NCBI GenBank assembly: GCA_021186555.1
Contig: JAJKFL010000003.1
Coordinates: 48,045,630-48,109,629, forward strand
From: Reticulitermes speratus
Taxonomy: Eukaryota; Arthropoda; Insecta; Blattodea; Rhinotermitidae
DNA length: 64,000 nucleotides
Direction of reading: 5' to 3'
A program made the translations under genes and the position numbers. Shown one piece after another: positions 23,538 through 34,690 of this stretch (the first letter of the stretch is position 1; every line of letters starts with the position of its first letter). The notes under the pieces were generated by a model that saw only the letters and a program-made list of their open reading frames with translations, did no database searches and was not told the origin of the DNA.

Positions 23538-23584
23538 AAACCCCTGAAGATGGCTCTATAAGAGCCGAAACATATGTCGGGTTT
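23538..23584 (+). ncRNA. Hammerhead-like ribozyme, best candidate in the window
   Basis: Stem I AAACCC (23538-23543) pairs with GGGUUU (23579-23584). C3 is 23544 and CUGAAGA spans 23544-23550. One extra U follows at 23551. Stem II is GGCUCU/AGAGCC around a 3-nt loop, perfect over six pairs. GAAA is 23567-23570. Stem III is AC/GU around AUAU. The predicted cut is after C23578 (GUC triplet). This is a complete type I hammerhead apart from the extra base before stem II. It stands alone, without an inverted partner, at the start of an AT-rich tract. Confidence 0.82.
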
Positions 23585-23599
23585 TAAAAAGTTTTTTAA

Positions 23600-24085
23600 A
23601 TATGTTTTAAAAAACTATACAGTTTTTTAAATAAAGTTGCATCTAGTTGGTGTATGTAAATAGTGAATAAGATTCTGATCAGTTTACGAGGACGACCTTC
23701 TAATTTTATTCCCAATATTTATCCGTGGATCCATCCGTCCTTCCACTTGGACCGTGATAAATCACATTAAAATGCTCCATCAAATATGAGAATAAAAAAT
23801 TTGCAGGAAGTCTGTAATGGTATAATGTTAACTGCTGATACAGAGCCAAGCCAAGCTGAGATCTGTCTTGGAAAAAAGAATTTAACGTAGAAGCCATGTG
23901 TCGCGTGTTCATACACAATAGCATAATTTGTGTCAAGTGATACAAAGTTTGGTGGAGCGATAGCTAATGCAAGCCTGTACACGGCCTTACGAGAGCTGAG
24001 TGTGTGGCTTTGTGAAACAATGATTAAACTTCTGTCCTTTCATGACAATTCCTAAACAAAAACGTCCAAAATTTTCCAAAGATTA
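23600..24085. other. Stretch with no recognised gene
   Basis: Two overlapping minus-strand frames (79 and 71 codons) in different phases, neither with a motif. Confidence 0.45.
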
Positions 24086-24087
24086 GG

Positions 24088-24196
24088 CCTCATTCATTCA
24101 TTCTGTAATCTGTCTTACGACAGGTCCGTAGCCTCTTCCAAAGCGAGTTCTCCACAGGGTGCGATCTAGTGCTTCCTCTTTCAATTTCCAGTATCT
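24088..24196 (-). mobile_element. Non-LTR retrotransposon tail, type A, very short
   Basis: The final 109 bp of the type A tail on the minus strand: ATGAATGAATG 3' end, then codons for the GYGPVVRQ ending and RTLWRTRFG. A T-run at 24197-24206 marks its upstream limit. Confidence 0.8.
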
Positions 24197-24206
24197 TTTT
24201 TTTTTG

Positions 24207-25125
24207 TCAATATTATGTAATTACAATTTGAATAGAGTTTATTAAATTTTAATTATTAAGAAATAGAACTTTTAAATTTTCCGACATCGGTGACACACTT
24301 TTTTCAACTTCTACCACCAGATGGAAGTTGCCTCTAGGAACACAAACCGACTGACATGAAGATCGATGTTTGCATTTCATGTCTTTCCGTGCCGTTGATG
24401 AAGTAGGTATTCGCGGTATAAGGGTCAACTGGCACATGTTTACATTATGTGTTGGCAGCAGTGTGGTGGTGGTTCTGTGGTTTTTTTTACAATGCCCTTA
24501 GTATATAGCAGGGGTGAGTAGCTATACGACCTTCAGGAGCTGCACTGAGATGAGAACCATGTTTTAATAAACTAAAATAAATATATTTCCTTATTTTATG
24601 GCTTGTTACTCTTGTTCATCCAAACACAATAGGTTAGTTTCAGTTAGTTATGAGTCTTTTTATTTAGAAAATCTTTTAAAACGCCGTTCACGGTCAGTCT
24701 CGTGCGCATGTGAACTACCTGAATATTATATTTAGAGGTGCTTTGTGGCCACCCCTGGTATATGGCGTTGTTGGAAAGATGACTCGTAGGCCTAAATTAT
24801 AAATTCGAACGGATATTACGGGAAGTGGTCGTGTCCTTATGAAGGCAATAGTCCGGAATTTTTCTACACAGGCTGAAGAAAGGCATGGAAAACCTCAGGA
24901 CAGTCCGTGTCCCGGCCCGGATTCGGGCATTTCACAAACACAGGTATGCGGCATTACGCCAGCTGATACACACAGGCACTTCGCCATGCAGAAGCAGTCC
25001 TTGTGATCAGCAAGTTACTGTCTTAGAGCATGAACATTCTAAATTTTGCCAGACACTAGCGTAGGTAACACGTCGCGGGCCCTACGCTAATCGATAATCG
25101 GGCCCCCCGTATAATTATTAGCAGA
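24207..25125. other. Stretch with no recognised gene
   Basis: No domain or element recognised. Confidence 0.45.
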
Positions 25126-25129
25126 GTAG

Positions 25130-25240
25130 AAATTTTCGATCTTCTGGAATGTTACGCAGCGTAGATTGGTAGTTAGTTGCCGACGTTTAGGGACAACCTA
25201 TCTGTCCCATCTTCGTGTCACGCAGTCCATGAAAAATTTC
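25130..25240 (-). repeat. Single arm of a hammerhead-like unit, worn
   Basis: Shares CTTCTGGAATGTTACGCAGC and GCCGACGTTTAGGGACAACC with the left arms at 31062, 47086 and 50085, but GAAA is changed and the right arm is missing. Confidence 0.6.
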
Positions 25241-25619
25241 TTAGACTGCTATTAATTCCAAATGTTCTGACTGAATGTGAAAAATAATTAAACATTTTCA
25301 GCTTTAATACAACATAGAGGCCATACTTAGTAGTCTATATATTAAATAAACAAAATAATACATAATTAGAATACATAGATTTATATTTACTTTACAGAGG
25401 AAGACACAGAATACAGCCCTTAAATTAAAAAAAAATGAGAACTGCTCTGTTCTGATAAATATTTTTGTAGGCATCCTGTAGTGGAAATCAGGCACGTGTC
25501 CTGTGGGCCTGCACGCACACCCGTGCTGAGAGGCGGCACACCTTTCTTTTCAGTGGCTACCGTGTATCATGCACTTCTTACGGCAAGAAGTTATATACTA
25601 TAGCATAAAAACAATGATA

Positions 25620-26985
25620 GTAGGAGAGATTTTTACTGCTATACGAGCAACACAAGCAAAGGAGAGAATTCATTTCCATGCCAGAATCACAAGGATGACA
25701 GGAGAAGTTTTACTGCCATACCAGGACCACAATGGACGTAGGAAAGACTATGCTGTGGTACCAGGAACAGAAGGGAGGTAGGAGAGACTATGCTGTGGTA
25801 CCAGGAACACAAGGGAGGTAGGAGAGACTATGCTGTGGTACCAGGAACAGAAGGGAGGTAGGAGAGACTATGCTGTGGTACCAGGAACACAAGGGAGGTA
25901 GAAGAGACTATGCTGTGGTACCAGGAACACAAGGGAGGTAGGAAAGACTATGCTGTGGTACCAGGAACACAAGGGAGGTAGAAAAGACTATGCTGTGGTA
26001 CCAGGAACACAAGGGAGGTAGGAGAGATTATGCTGTGGTACCAGGAACACAAGAGAGGTAGAAGAGACTATGCTGTGGTACCAGGAACACAAGGGAGGTA
26101 GGAAAGACTATGCTGTGGTACCACGAACACAAGGGAGGTAGGAAAGACTATGCTGTGGTACCAGGAACACAAGGGAGGTAGGAAAGACTATGCTGTGGTA
26201 CCAGGAACACAAGGGAGGTAGGAAAAACTATGCTGTGGTACCAGGAACACAAGGGAGGTAGAAGAGACTATGCTGTGGTACCTGGAACACAAGGGAGGTA
26301 GGAAAGACTATGCTGTGGTACCAGGAACACAAGGGAGGTAGGAAAGACTATGCTGTGGTACCAGGAACAGAAGGGAGGTAGGAGAGACTATGCTGTGGTA
26401 CCAGGAACACAAGGAAGGTAGAAGAGACTATGCTGTGGTACCAGGAACAGAAGGGAGGTAGGAAAGACTATGCTGTGGTACCAGGAACACAAGGGAGGTA
26501 GAAAAGACTATGCTGTGGTACCAGGAACAGAAGGGAGGTAGGAGAGACTATGCTGTGGTACCAGGAACACAAGGGAGGTAGAAGAGACTATGCTGTGGTA
26601 CCAGGAACACAAGGGAGGTAGGAAAGACTATGCTGTGGTACCAGGAACACAAGGGAGGTAGGAAAGACTATGCTGTGGTACCAGGAACACAAGGGAGGTA
26701 GAATAGACTATGCTGTGGTACCAGGAACACAAGGGAGGTAGGAAAGACTATGCTGTGGTACCAGGAACACAAGGGAGGTAGGAAAGACTATGCTGTGGTA
26801 CCAGGAACACAAGGGAGGTAGGAAAGACTATGTTGTGGTGTCGGGAACACAAGGGAGGTAGGAAAGACTATGCTGTGGTACCAGGAACACAAGGGAGGTA
26901 GGAAAGACTATGCTGTGGTACCGGGAACACAAGGGAGGTAGGAAAGACTACGCTGTGGTACCAGGAACACAAGGGAGGTAGGAGA
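25620..26985. repeat. 40-bp minisatellite, about 34 units
   Basis: The unit is GGTACCAGGAACACAAGGGA plus GGTAGGAAAGACTATGCTGT, with a KpnI-type GGTACC in most copies. Units are almost identical from 25741 to about 26980. The first three (25620-25740) are diverged, as expected at an array edge. Variants cycle in order (GGAGAG, GAAGAG, GGAAAG, GAAAAG), giving a 160-bp higher-order pattern. A seven-unit order at 25841-26120 reappears at 26361-26640. Forty is not divisible by three, so no long protein repeat is encoded. Confidence 0.97.
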
Positions 26986-26989
26986 GAGG

Positions 26990-27950
26990 ATGTGTTAGAT
27001 ATTATGCCTAATATGAATACGATAGGCTTTGGTATAAGCACAGAGAAGGGGTTTTATATGACTGGGTCCTCTCACGGACTTACAGTATTCTGCGGTACTA
27101 AATATGTGGTATGTTTTCTGTAGTTTCTGCAGCGCAGAGAAATGAACAGTAGGGATTCAGGCTCCTTCGAAACGACGGGAACCACTGACCCAGAAACACA
27201 ATATCACAGCGCAGAAGACTTTAATCCTCAATTACACTGCTGTTGAAGTCTGAAATGTCGCAATAAACGGTATATAACGGTAATCATGAAATAAATCCAC
27301 AGGAAAGAGTAAGGAAAAAATCTTGGTCTATTTTATGACAATTATATCGATATTTTTGGAAATACGGAGGACACCTATGAGTAAACTTCAGAGCATTCGG
27401 CATCCACTCTGTATTTCGAACGCGCGCTTCGAAATGCCAATGAAAGGCGTTACTGCTCTATTAACCGGCACGGTAGTTTCCTGACTGTAAGAATCACAGA
27501 CGGAATTCAAAACAAAGACGTCTTCAAAAACGAAGCAAAAAAAAAACAGCAGGTTACTCCAAACTTTGATACCTACTAGATTTGCTGTACACATAAACTT
27601 ACTGGAAATTGTGGTGGAGGAATTACTCCAAGCCTCTTCTCCAGGTACAATCCCATTTTTCTTCTAGAAGACCTACAGGAAATCACGAATAAGATAGTGA
27701 AGTGAGTGTTGGATGACTGACGACAGTGCATTTCATAGGTATTTCACAGAAAAAATGACAAAAGGAAACACCAACACAAAAACGTTTTGACGCTGTCTGT
27801 TGGCAATGCGAAGGAGTATAAAGAAAAGTTTGTAGCGCCTACGTCATTGGAGGTGTTAGCCCTTTCAAAGGCAAAGTACATAATTAGACTCATAACAACA
27901 ATACATTCTTTAACCAATACTGCTGGGACAACCAAATCAAGAATTATGGG
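26990..27950. other. Stretch with no recognised gene
   Basis: Short frames without motifs. The 82-codon frame at 27787-28035 runs into a retroelement tail. Confidence 0.45.
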
Positions 27951-27954
27951 TCCG

Positions 27955-28145
27955 GAGTATGTAGCTCGAAAAGGGAAAGATCAGAAATGCTTACAAAATT
28001 CTAGTCAGGAAACTTTAATGGTAGAGACTGTTTGAGTATAGCATAAGTAGGTGGAAGGATAATATTAAAATGGATCTTAAAGGAATAAGGTGTTGAGGAT
28101 GTTGACTAGATTCACCTCGCTCCAGGTAAGGTCCAGTGGCGAGCT
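27955..28145 (+). mobile_element. Non-LTR retrotransposon tail, type B, worn
   Basis: Encodes, over broken phases, a GRWKDNIKMDLK-like string and then AGATTCACCTCGCTCCAGG, matching the LAQ region of other type B copies. Confidence 0.65.
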
Positions 28146-28149
28146 CTGG

Positions 28150-28730
28150 CGAACAAAAGTGTCTAATCTACCTTCGACTAATCCGCATCATTAACTCTGC
28201 ATGCAACGACCGAGATTAATCGCGTTGAAACCGAACCTATCTGTATTTGAGTTGGTGTAGGCTGCCAAAATAGACTCTTCACAATCTCTTGCAGTAGGTG
28301 AAAAGTTTAGAGTCTATGGAGTTTGAGGAATGGAAATTTACAGATGCCATAGACCTGTCTAGATAAAGCAATTGTATCACAAAAATATTCAGCACAGAAA
28401 GGGTTAATGCCACAAGTACAAAAAAAAGATATTTGCAAGATCCGTTACAAAAACAAGACATTCGAAGGAAAGCATATACCAAGACTTCTTCCTCTATGAA
28501 AGAATTCTCCAATGGTAATGCAGTCACCTCAAACACAGCACTCACATATGGCCAATCCCTCGCAGCGTGTTTGCAATTTCCACTTACAAAACAAACATCC
28601 TAAACCTGGCCCTCGATCTGACAACGGAGAAGGAATGCTTGCTTCATATTTGCAAATGGTCGGTTGTTCATCCCAAAGTTATCCAAATCAGAAAGTTCTG
28701 ACGGCGATGCAATTAGAATCCCCATTAGCG
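28150..28730. other. Stretch with no recognised gene
   Basis: Nothing recognised. Confidence 0.45.
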
Positions 28731-28734
28731 GTAA

Positions 28735-28910
28735 TAGAGAAAAATTGTGGGTGTCTGGGCTCTCCCCCCGCAGCTGCCGGGCCGGGCCCCTTGTGATGAT
28801 GACGTATTGGTCATGGGTTCTCCGCCCCTCCAATCGTCGGCGGCGACTTCAAGATGACGGGCTTCTCTGCGCCCCAGGGAACACGCTGAATCCGATGGGA
28901 GAGGCACTAA
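28735..28910. other. GC-rich block of unknown origin
   Basis: Stands out from its AT-rich surroundings (CCCCCCGCAGCTGCCGGGCC near 28763). Open frames cross it on both strands, but I recognise no protein or repeat. It could be part of an unknown SINE or a small exon-like island. A similar copy was not seen in the window. Confidence 0.3.
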
Positions 28911-29070
28911 CATAGAGTACTGGGTGCAGGCATGCAAACAGTAAATGTATTTGGTTAGTGCAAACAAATCAGGGTTACAGGACATCGCAGTGCGTATCGT
29001 CACTTCCGGCAAGAAGTTCTGGACGTTGTGTGGTGACACGCTGGTGACACGCGACAGTGTTACAATTGAC

Positions 29071-29165
29071 CATTGCATGCATGCATGCATACATGCATAC
29101 GTGCACACACACATACGCATACATATAAACACATACATTACATACCTACACACAGGTACATAGGT
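29071..29165. repeat. Interrupted CATG/CATA/CACA simple repeat
   Basis: ATGCATGCATGC followed by CATACATACG-type and CACACACATA-type repeats. Frames crossing it are artefacts. Confidence 0.9.
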
Positions 29166-29180
29166 ACGTGTTACATACAT

Positions 29181-29485
29181 CTATCTATCTATTCCCTTTC
29201 GCTCCTTGCGGAGCATAGGGGCCTGCTTTCGGAGGTTTCATGGTCGTGTGCATAGATGTAGTGAGTGACCAGCCCACTGACTGCACAAATTCTATTCAAT
29301 CCTGATGTGACTGCTAGAGCCATCTAGCAGTCAGTCAGGAGACTTTGGGCGAGAAATGACCGCTGAATTTTGCTTACGAAACATTACTAGTTCTATTCAT
29401 GCTCGTAAGGTTCTTTTACATGCCGTAAATCTACGACATGGGACCGACGGCGAGCACGCTAACCACTAGTCCACCGAGGACGACT
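29181..29485 (-). mobile_element. SINE family 1, copy lacking the B box
   Basis: Matches the copy at 766-1134 but has lost about 70 bp between two GGC triplets. The gap removes the B box and part of the head. GTTACATACAT at 29170-29180 and 29486-29496 is an 11-bp target-site duplication. The internal pol III promoter would be non-functional as read. Confidence 0.9.
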
Positions 29486-29579
29486 GTTACATACATACAT
29501 TACATTATATACATACGTTATACAACCCATGGATCCAAAACTTAGTCGAAGTGACAAGAGGATGTGGACTGTCATAGAA

Positions 29580-29832
29580 AGGCAAAAGGTAAATTTGTCC
29601 CTGTACCACACCATGATGACAAAGAGGGGGAGCAGAGGTGCGGCTCCACTCTTTCTTAACCTTGACACTAGATGGAGGTGAGTGGTCAACTTCATACCCT
29701 GACCGCTTTACCCCAGGCAAGAACTCCAGTATCCACTGAATAGGAGGCTGGGTGGGCCCCAGAGCCGGTCTGGACGTTTTGGAGAAAAGTTTCTTGCGTC
29801 TGCAAGGATTCGAAACCCGGATCGTCCACTAC
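29580..29832 (-). mobile_element. SINE family 5, minus-strand copy
   Basis: The minus strand has B-box-like GGGTTTCGAATCC, then GGCCCACCCAGCCTCCTATT, GGGTAAAGCGGTCAGGG and CACCTCCATCTAGTG. The outermost tRNA head is truncated. Confidence 0.8.
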
Positions 29833-30009
29833 AAAAATACAAAATATACAATACTGAAATATTATAAATATTTTACATACATTATTCAAGTGTTGTACCA
29901 AATTCATTATACACAACTTATAACAAAATTGTAAAGTCAATATAGTAATTCCACCAATGCTCCATACTAATTCATCCGTCATCTTAGCAACTGAGAGCGT
30001 TGTTAAATA

Positions 30010-30031
30010 ACACACACACACACACACACAC
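30010..30031. repeat. (CA)n microsatellite
   Basis: About eleven CA dinucleotides. Confidence 0.95.
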
Positions 30032-30096
30032 TTCAAGGTGGCACTATGCCTTTCGTTAAATCATACAAAATAAAATGTAGAGGAAATATTAATCTC

Positions 30097-30208
30097 ATAG
30101 GTTTTTGTTACTATTACCAACAACTGCATAATAATTCTATATACTCCATTCTTGAATGGAGTATATAGAATTATTGTGCAGTTGTTGGTAATAGTAACAA
30201 AAACCTAT
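30097..30208. repeat. Near-perfect 112-bp palindrome
   Basis: Arms of about 55 bp (ATAGGTTTTTGTTACTATTA and its complement outermost) meet at CATTCTTGAATG with almost no loop and about one mismatch. It holds no hammerhead core. Such high arm identity implies a recent origin. Confidence 0.92.
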
Positions 30209-30209
30209 A

Positions 30210-31055
30210 TGCAAAACAACTTCACGGAATATGTACAATATTAAGAAATATTAATTGTCTAAGTTGTGACACCGTGTAGTCTTGTAGGTGCATACCAAAG
30301 TTTCTTAAGATCTTGTTGCTTCTACCTTCAGGGTAGAAAAGATGGCAGCAGCAAGATTTACTGAGACTCTGGTAACTGCGTACATTACTGCACGATGTCA
30401 CAACACAGAAAGCTGTACCTTCTTGAATTCTGTCAGTAATACATAAAAAATCACATAAAATGTCCTATAGATATAAAAAGAATCGGCCGAAACTCTCGTG
30501 TCTGCATGAGAAGTCCCATGCACTTTACTGAAGACACTTTCAGTCTATGTAAATCGCTTGCTGGGCACTTTACGACGTTTAGAAACCGTCCGAATAGTTC
30601 TTTGTGTAACAATTTAGAGCTTACACTTGGTGTTGCGCATATATATAGCGGCTGGACATATTTACTGCATAGCTAACGTGGTCAGTAACTTGCACTGCAG
30701 ATAAATCTAAAGTGCCACCACCATCCTAATAGAGATTCCTTGTTAAGGCTCACCGACGAGCCATTTAAGGGCATAGCAGGTTGTAATATAAAACCAGAAT
30801 TAAAATTTTTATAACTGCGTCAATCAGTTTGAAGATCGTGATTTAGACTGTGGTTTCTACGGCTATAGCATTCCCTCACTTGTAAGTTTCAAAACTACGG
30901 GTACTGGTGTACACTCACAGGTGGTCTAGAGCACAGCTGGGTAGTGTGACCATATAGGGTACCTCAAGACACTTTGACAGGGAGTTCAAGTATTGTATTG
31001 TCTGAGAAAATTCAGGGGACGAGGTGTTACGTTTCAAAATTATTAAAGTTTAATT
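30210..31055. other. Stretch with no recognised gene
   Basis: No element recognised. A CTTCAGGGTAGAAAAGATGG string near 30328 does not form a motif. Confidence 0.45.
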
Positions 31056-31116
31056 AACCTAATGTTTTGAAATCTGCGCTCTTCTGGAATATTACACAGC
31101 ATCGTGTGGTAATCCT

Positions 31117-31163
31117 TTACCGACGTTTCGGGACAACGTATCGATCCCATTTTCAAGGGTCAA
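31117..31163 (-). ncRNA. Hammerhead-like motif, core variant
   Basis: The minus strand reads CUUGAAAA where CUGANGA is expected, stem II GGGA/UCCC, GAAA, ACGU, C, with ACC/GGU as stem I. Confidence 0.5.
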
Positions 31164-31188
31164 GAAGTCTTTTCTTCTTGGATTTCTT

Positions 31189-31234
31189 AACCCTTGAAGA
31201 TGGGACCGATACGTTGTCCCGAAACGTCGGTAAA
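31189..31234 (+). ncRNA. Hammerhead-like motif, core variant
   Basis: CUUGAAGA (one U more than CUGANGA), stem II GGGAC/GUCCC, GAAA, ACGU, C and ACC/GGU stem I. Confidence 0.55.
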
Positions 31235-31625
31235 CAATTACCACTCGACGCTGCGTAAAACCCAAAAGAGCTCAGATTTAATCAACATCGCGGTGGAAGC
31301 CTGAATTCACGGATAAATACATGTTTTGTTCGTGTGCAAGCTGATCAATAATAGCATAACACAGTAATAATTATTAATTTTCAAAACTTTCCTTATTTCT
31401 AAGAACTGCTGCAATGTACTAAGCACATCGCGTCAACCTATTATTAACCGACTATTAAACTATTATTGATATCATAGTCATAATAGTTTTCAGTAGCAGC
31501 ACATATATTGACAGTTGGACTATTATATCTGTTTGCTGAGTTGGACGGATAAACAGGAACCTTTAAAGACTGGGTGTATCATCGCTCATGACTGCGCAAT
31601 ATTTTTATAAAAGAAATTTTTAAAG

Positions 31626-31910
31626 GGACCGGAGAGCGTAGTCAGTGTAGCGACTAGGCTACGGGATGGACGGTCCGAGGTTCCAATCCCGTCACGGGCA
31701 ACGGATATTTCTCCTCTAAAAGACGTTTACACCGACTCTGGGGCTCACCCTGCCTACTATTCAATGAGTACCGGCCCTGTTTCGGTGGTAAAGCGGCCGG
31801 GGCGTGAATACGACCACTCACCTCCATCTAGAGCTGACATTAAGAATGAGTGGAGGTAACCCAAAACTCCATCTATATGACTTCATGGTGTGGACAGGGG
31901 CAAACTTACT
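31626..31910 (+). mobile_element. SINE family 5, full-length copy
   Basis: tRNA-like head with B-box GGTTCCAATCC, body with TACTATTCAATGAGTACCGG, GGTAAAGCGGCCGGGGCGTG, CACCTCCATCTAG and AAGAATGAGTGGAGG. TTTTTAAAG at 31617-31625 and 31911-31919 is a probable short target-site duplication. Reference copy for the fragments at 7952, 21035, 29580, 44140 and 49543. Confidence 0.85.
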
Positions 31911-31919
31911 TTTTTAAAG

Positions 31920-33045
31920 ACAATTTTAAATTGCCTTTTCTCTACGTGTAAATTGCCTCAAAATATCAGCGCATGCAAAGAACGCCTAACTAAACGTGTG
32001 CCAAAAGTCACACCTGTAGAGCTGTAGTTGTTGAATACAGTGGGGATTAGGAGAGGCTTTGGGTATATTCAAATAGCTGATAACATTACATAGAACTCTA
32101 ATGTCGACTTCAGTATCAGTTCGGGGACAACAGAACTTCTGGGTGGCAGAGTAGGTAAACCATACAAAGCTATAGCAAAGAAAAGAGTCTATTAAGTGGA
32201 ACATAATTCGCCACGCCTCCATTATGTTTCTATTTCTTACTAACTGACCGATATCTGGGCTTATTACTAGGGGCGTTAAAACTCATAGAGGTTCCGCGCT
32301 TGAAAATGCAATAGAGGGATTCAGGGCTTGACCTTGTGTGTGAGTGCCTGTTTTGTGTATGTGCGTGCGCGCGAGACAGAGTGAGACACATTCCTCACGG
32401 AACCTGTGGCAATTTACAAATCTTGTGCAGTACATAGAATTATTTTCGGCAGCCAACACCAGTGGCGGTTGTCGATGATTAACACTAACAATTTAAAGAT
32501 TACAATTAACCTACATTTCATATAACGATTCAGGTCGTACCTCACAGAGAACAGGCGTTATCTCCTTTATAAAGACCAATCTGTTAATTCTCTATATCAG
32601 GCCTACTTGTCATTTATGTGGTGCAGACAACTTAGGCGAAATTTGGTCTGCAAGCGCCCAACATGACAATCATAGTATGCACATAATTATATGCATAATT
32701 TTACCGTCTATTTTTCTATAAATATGTGCAATAAAATATATTGACAATAACGGGAAACGTTTATAAAAATGCAATTCACAAACGGAGATAAATTGTCGCT
32801 ATTTGCAGAATATTTTACAATATATAGTGTATGTCTCCATACCTAAACAGCTTACATGTTTTCAAAATTGCTTCAGCCTTCTATCTCGGCTTTGCCACGG
32901 GAAGGGTTAAAATACATTTTCTCATTTCAAATGTGTCAAATGTTGCCCGCAAGCTACGGGCTGAGCAATCCTGCTCTATAGAGAAATAATTGCTGTTTTT
33001 TTGGGAAACATATACACAAACCAAAACCTGTCACGAAAGTTGGCT
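31920..33045. other. Stretch with no recognised gene
   Basis: AT-rich with a short GTGCGTGCGCGCGAG island near 32360. No coding evidence. Confidence 0.45.
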
Positions 33046-33049
33046 GAAA

Positions 33050-33122
33050 GGGTCGAGATTTGAACCTTGGACCCACGAAAACAAAGCAGCTCCGCACTCG
33101 ACAGTCACGTTCGGCTATGATG
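33050..33122 (-). other. tRNA-like SINE head, worn
   Basis: The minus strand has B-box-like GGTTCAAATCTCG, with an A-box-like region (TGACTGTCGAGTG) about 45 nt upstream. Singleton in the window. Confidence 0.35.
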
Positions 33123-33124
33123 AT

Positions 33125-34000
33125 GATTATGACAATAATGATGATAAGGAACACTGGTGAAGTGATTACTGGCGGTGGAAGACAAAAGTGGTCTATTTAC
33201 ACATTAACACATGTAATAACCACTTTATTTACAAAAATCTGTCCTTATCCTTAGCTCACATCGTATTTTTTTATAAAGTTTTGTAAATGCACGTAGCACA
33301 TTTTACGCATATTTAAATAATGACGTTATCTGAAAGTGTATATTCATCGAAAAACATTACATTCTTAGAATTATGGTTGAGAAAAATACAAGAAACTGAA
33401 GAAAAAATAAGAAAAAAAATTCGCTGTATTGGTTCCAAATTCAGTGTGATTAGCACAAAAGGTTTATGTCATGCAAATTTCTGTCTTCAGATATGGAATA
33501 AACATATCAGAACTACGCCAACTTAAAAAGTTAGTTTCTCCTTGTTACCGTACCCTTCTTCACCTGTGTGACCTTCCAGAAAACGTCTGACAGGCCGTAC
33601 CCAATTACACTACCAATATAAGAAAATATTTTTCCTTCTATTGTTAAGCGTTCAATGCCTAAAAATGTTTATAGAAGTTGTAGATCTTAATTTAGTCTAT
33701 ATTTTAAAGCCATATACCAGGCATTTACGAAGAACCGTTTGATATATCGATACCATACCGTTTACAACTCATGTAAATTTTATACTGAAACTAACGAAAA
33801 TTAAATGGAAGTGAACCCAGGTCTCGGCACTGAGAAGCCGACAAGTGAACCGCATGGTCAGGGCACGGTCGAGCTTAGTCACCTCGCTGTAAACACAGCC
33901 TCCACAAAGCCATCAACAAGGGCGTCACTACTGGAAACACTTTTCTTCCCTCATAAATGAATTTGCAACATGCATAGGCCTACAAATGATTATGAATAAA
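33125..34000. other. Mostly unrecognised stretch
   Basis: A GAT-rich simple repeat overlaps 33117-33150. A weak minus-strand B-box-like GGTTCACTTCC near 33810-33820 may mark another SINE scrap. Confidence 0.35.
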
Positions 34001-34002
34001 TA

Positions 34003-34170
34003 CAGTCAACCCCGGTTATAACGACATCGGTTTATACGACACCTCGTCTATAGCGCAGATATTCTGTTCTACCAATTAATTCCCCACTGTTAACCATAAC
34101 GTTACACTACTCGTTTATAACGACACAAATTATCCAGTCCACTTCTTGACGTTATAACCGAGTTCGACTG
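34003..34170. mobile_element. pogo/Tigger-like MITE
   Basis: Terminal inverted repeats begin CAGTCAACCCCGGTTATAAC on the left and end as the complement of CAGTCGAACTCGGTTATAAC on the right. TA flanks both ends (34001-34002 and 34171-34172). Length is 168 bp with no coding sequence. The TIR style and TA duplication fit the pogo/Tigger branch of Tc1/mariner. Confidence 0.85.
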
Positions 34171-34172
34171 TA

Positions 34173-34618
34173 CTTACTTTGGACACACACACACACACGT
34201 ATATAAACACATAATCACACAGGATCAGAACTTTTAAAATATAAGAACACTTGTTCCTTGAAGAGTAAATTTTTCCAACTGGCGAGCATAAATTCGGAAA
34301 AGTCATTTGCTCTAAGAAACGTAGTTAGTTTTCTGACTTTGAACTAAATTTGTGTTAATGTGTTTGGAGTTCATTTCCAGTCCTTTCCTTATGTCACCCG
34401 TAAAATAGCCAGGAAAAGGAAGAAGTGAAAACTGTTTAAATCCACACATACGTACAAAAGAGCGGCACATGATAATTCTAAATAATAAATGATATATAAG
34501 TTTTCTTATTGTTATGTTACTGACTGTCATTTACGTGTGCAGAACCAATCTTACAGTCCCTTCCAGTGACATGTATAAGGTATGTTTATTTTAATTAATA
34601 GAGATGAAAATTTAATAG
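34173..34618. other. Stretch with no recognised gene
   Basis: A short CA run at 34184-34197; otherwise nothing. Confidence 0.5.
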
Positions 34619-34648
34619 GCAGCAGCAGCAGTAGCAGTAGCAGTATAT

Positions 34649-34690
<42 letters not shown>
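34619..34690. repeat. (CAG)n/(TAG)n microsatellite
   Basis: CAG triplets grade into about a dozen TAG triplets. Confidence 0.93.

Larger units (their letters stand above)
31062..31298. repeat. Inverted-repeat unit with paired hammerhead-like motifs
   Basis: Arms share CTGCGCTCTTCTGGAATATT on the left and a worn complement on the right, ending in CGCGGTGGAAGCC. The same family as 47086 and 50085. The loop is about 25 nt. Confidence 0.8.

Noticed and set aside
25569..25781. 70-codon plus frame entering the minisatellite
   Set aside because: It is formed by diverged 40-bp units. The unit length is not a multiple of three and the frame closes at once.
28725..29180. 151-codon minus frame, the longest in the window
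   Set aside because: Its start is built from CATG/CATA simple repeats (Cys, Met, Tyr runs) and it runs into the GC-rich block. No domain.
30328..30362. CTTCAGGGTAGAAAAGATGG as another hammerhead-like motif
   Set aside because: No GAAA box at proper spacing and no stem II.
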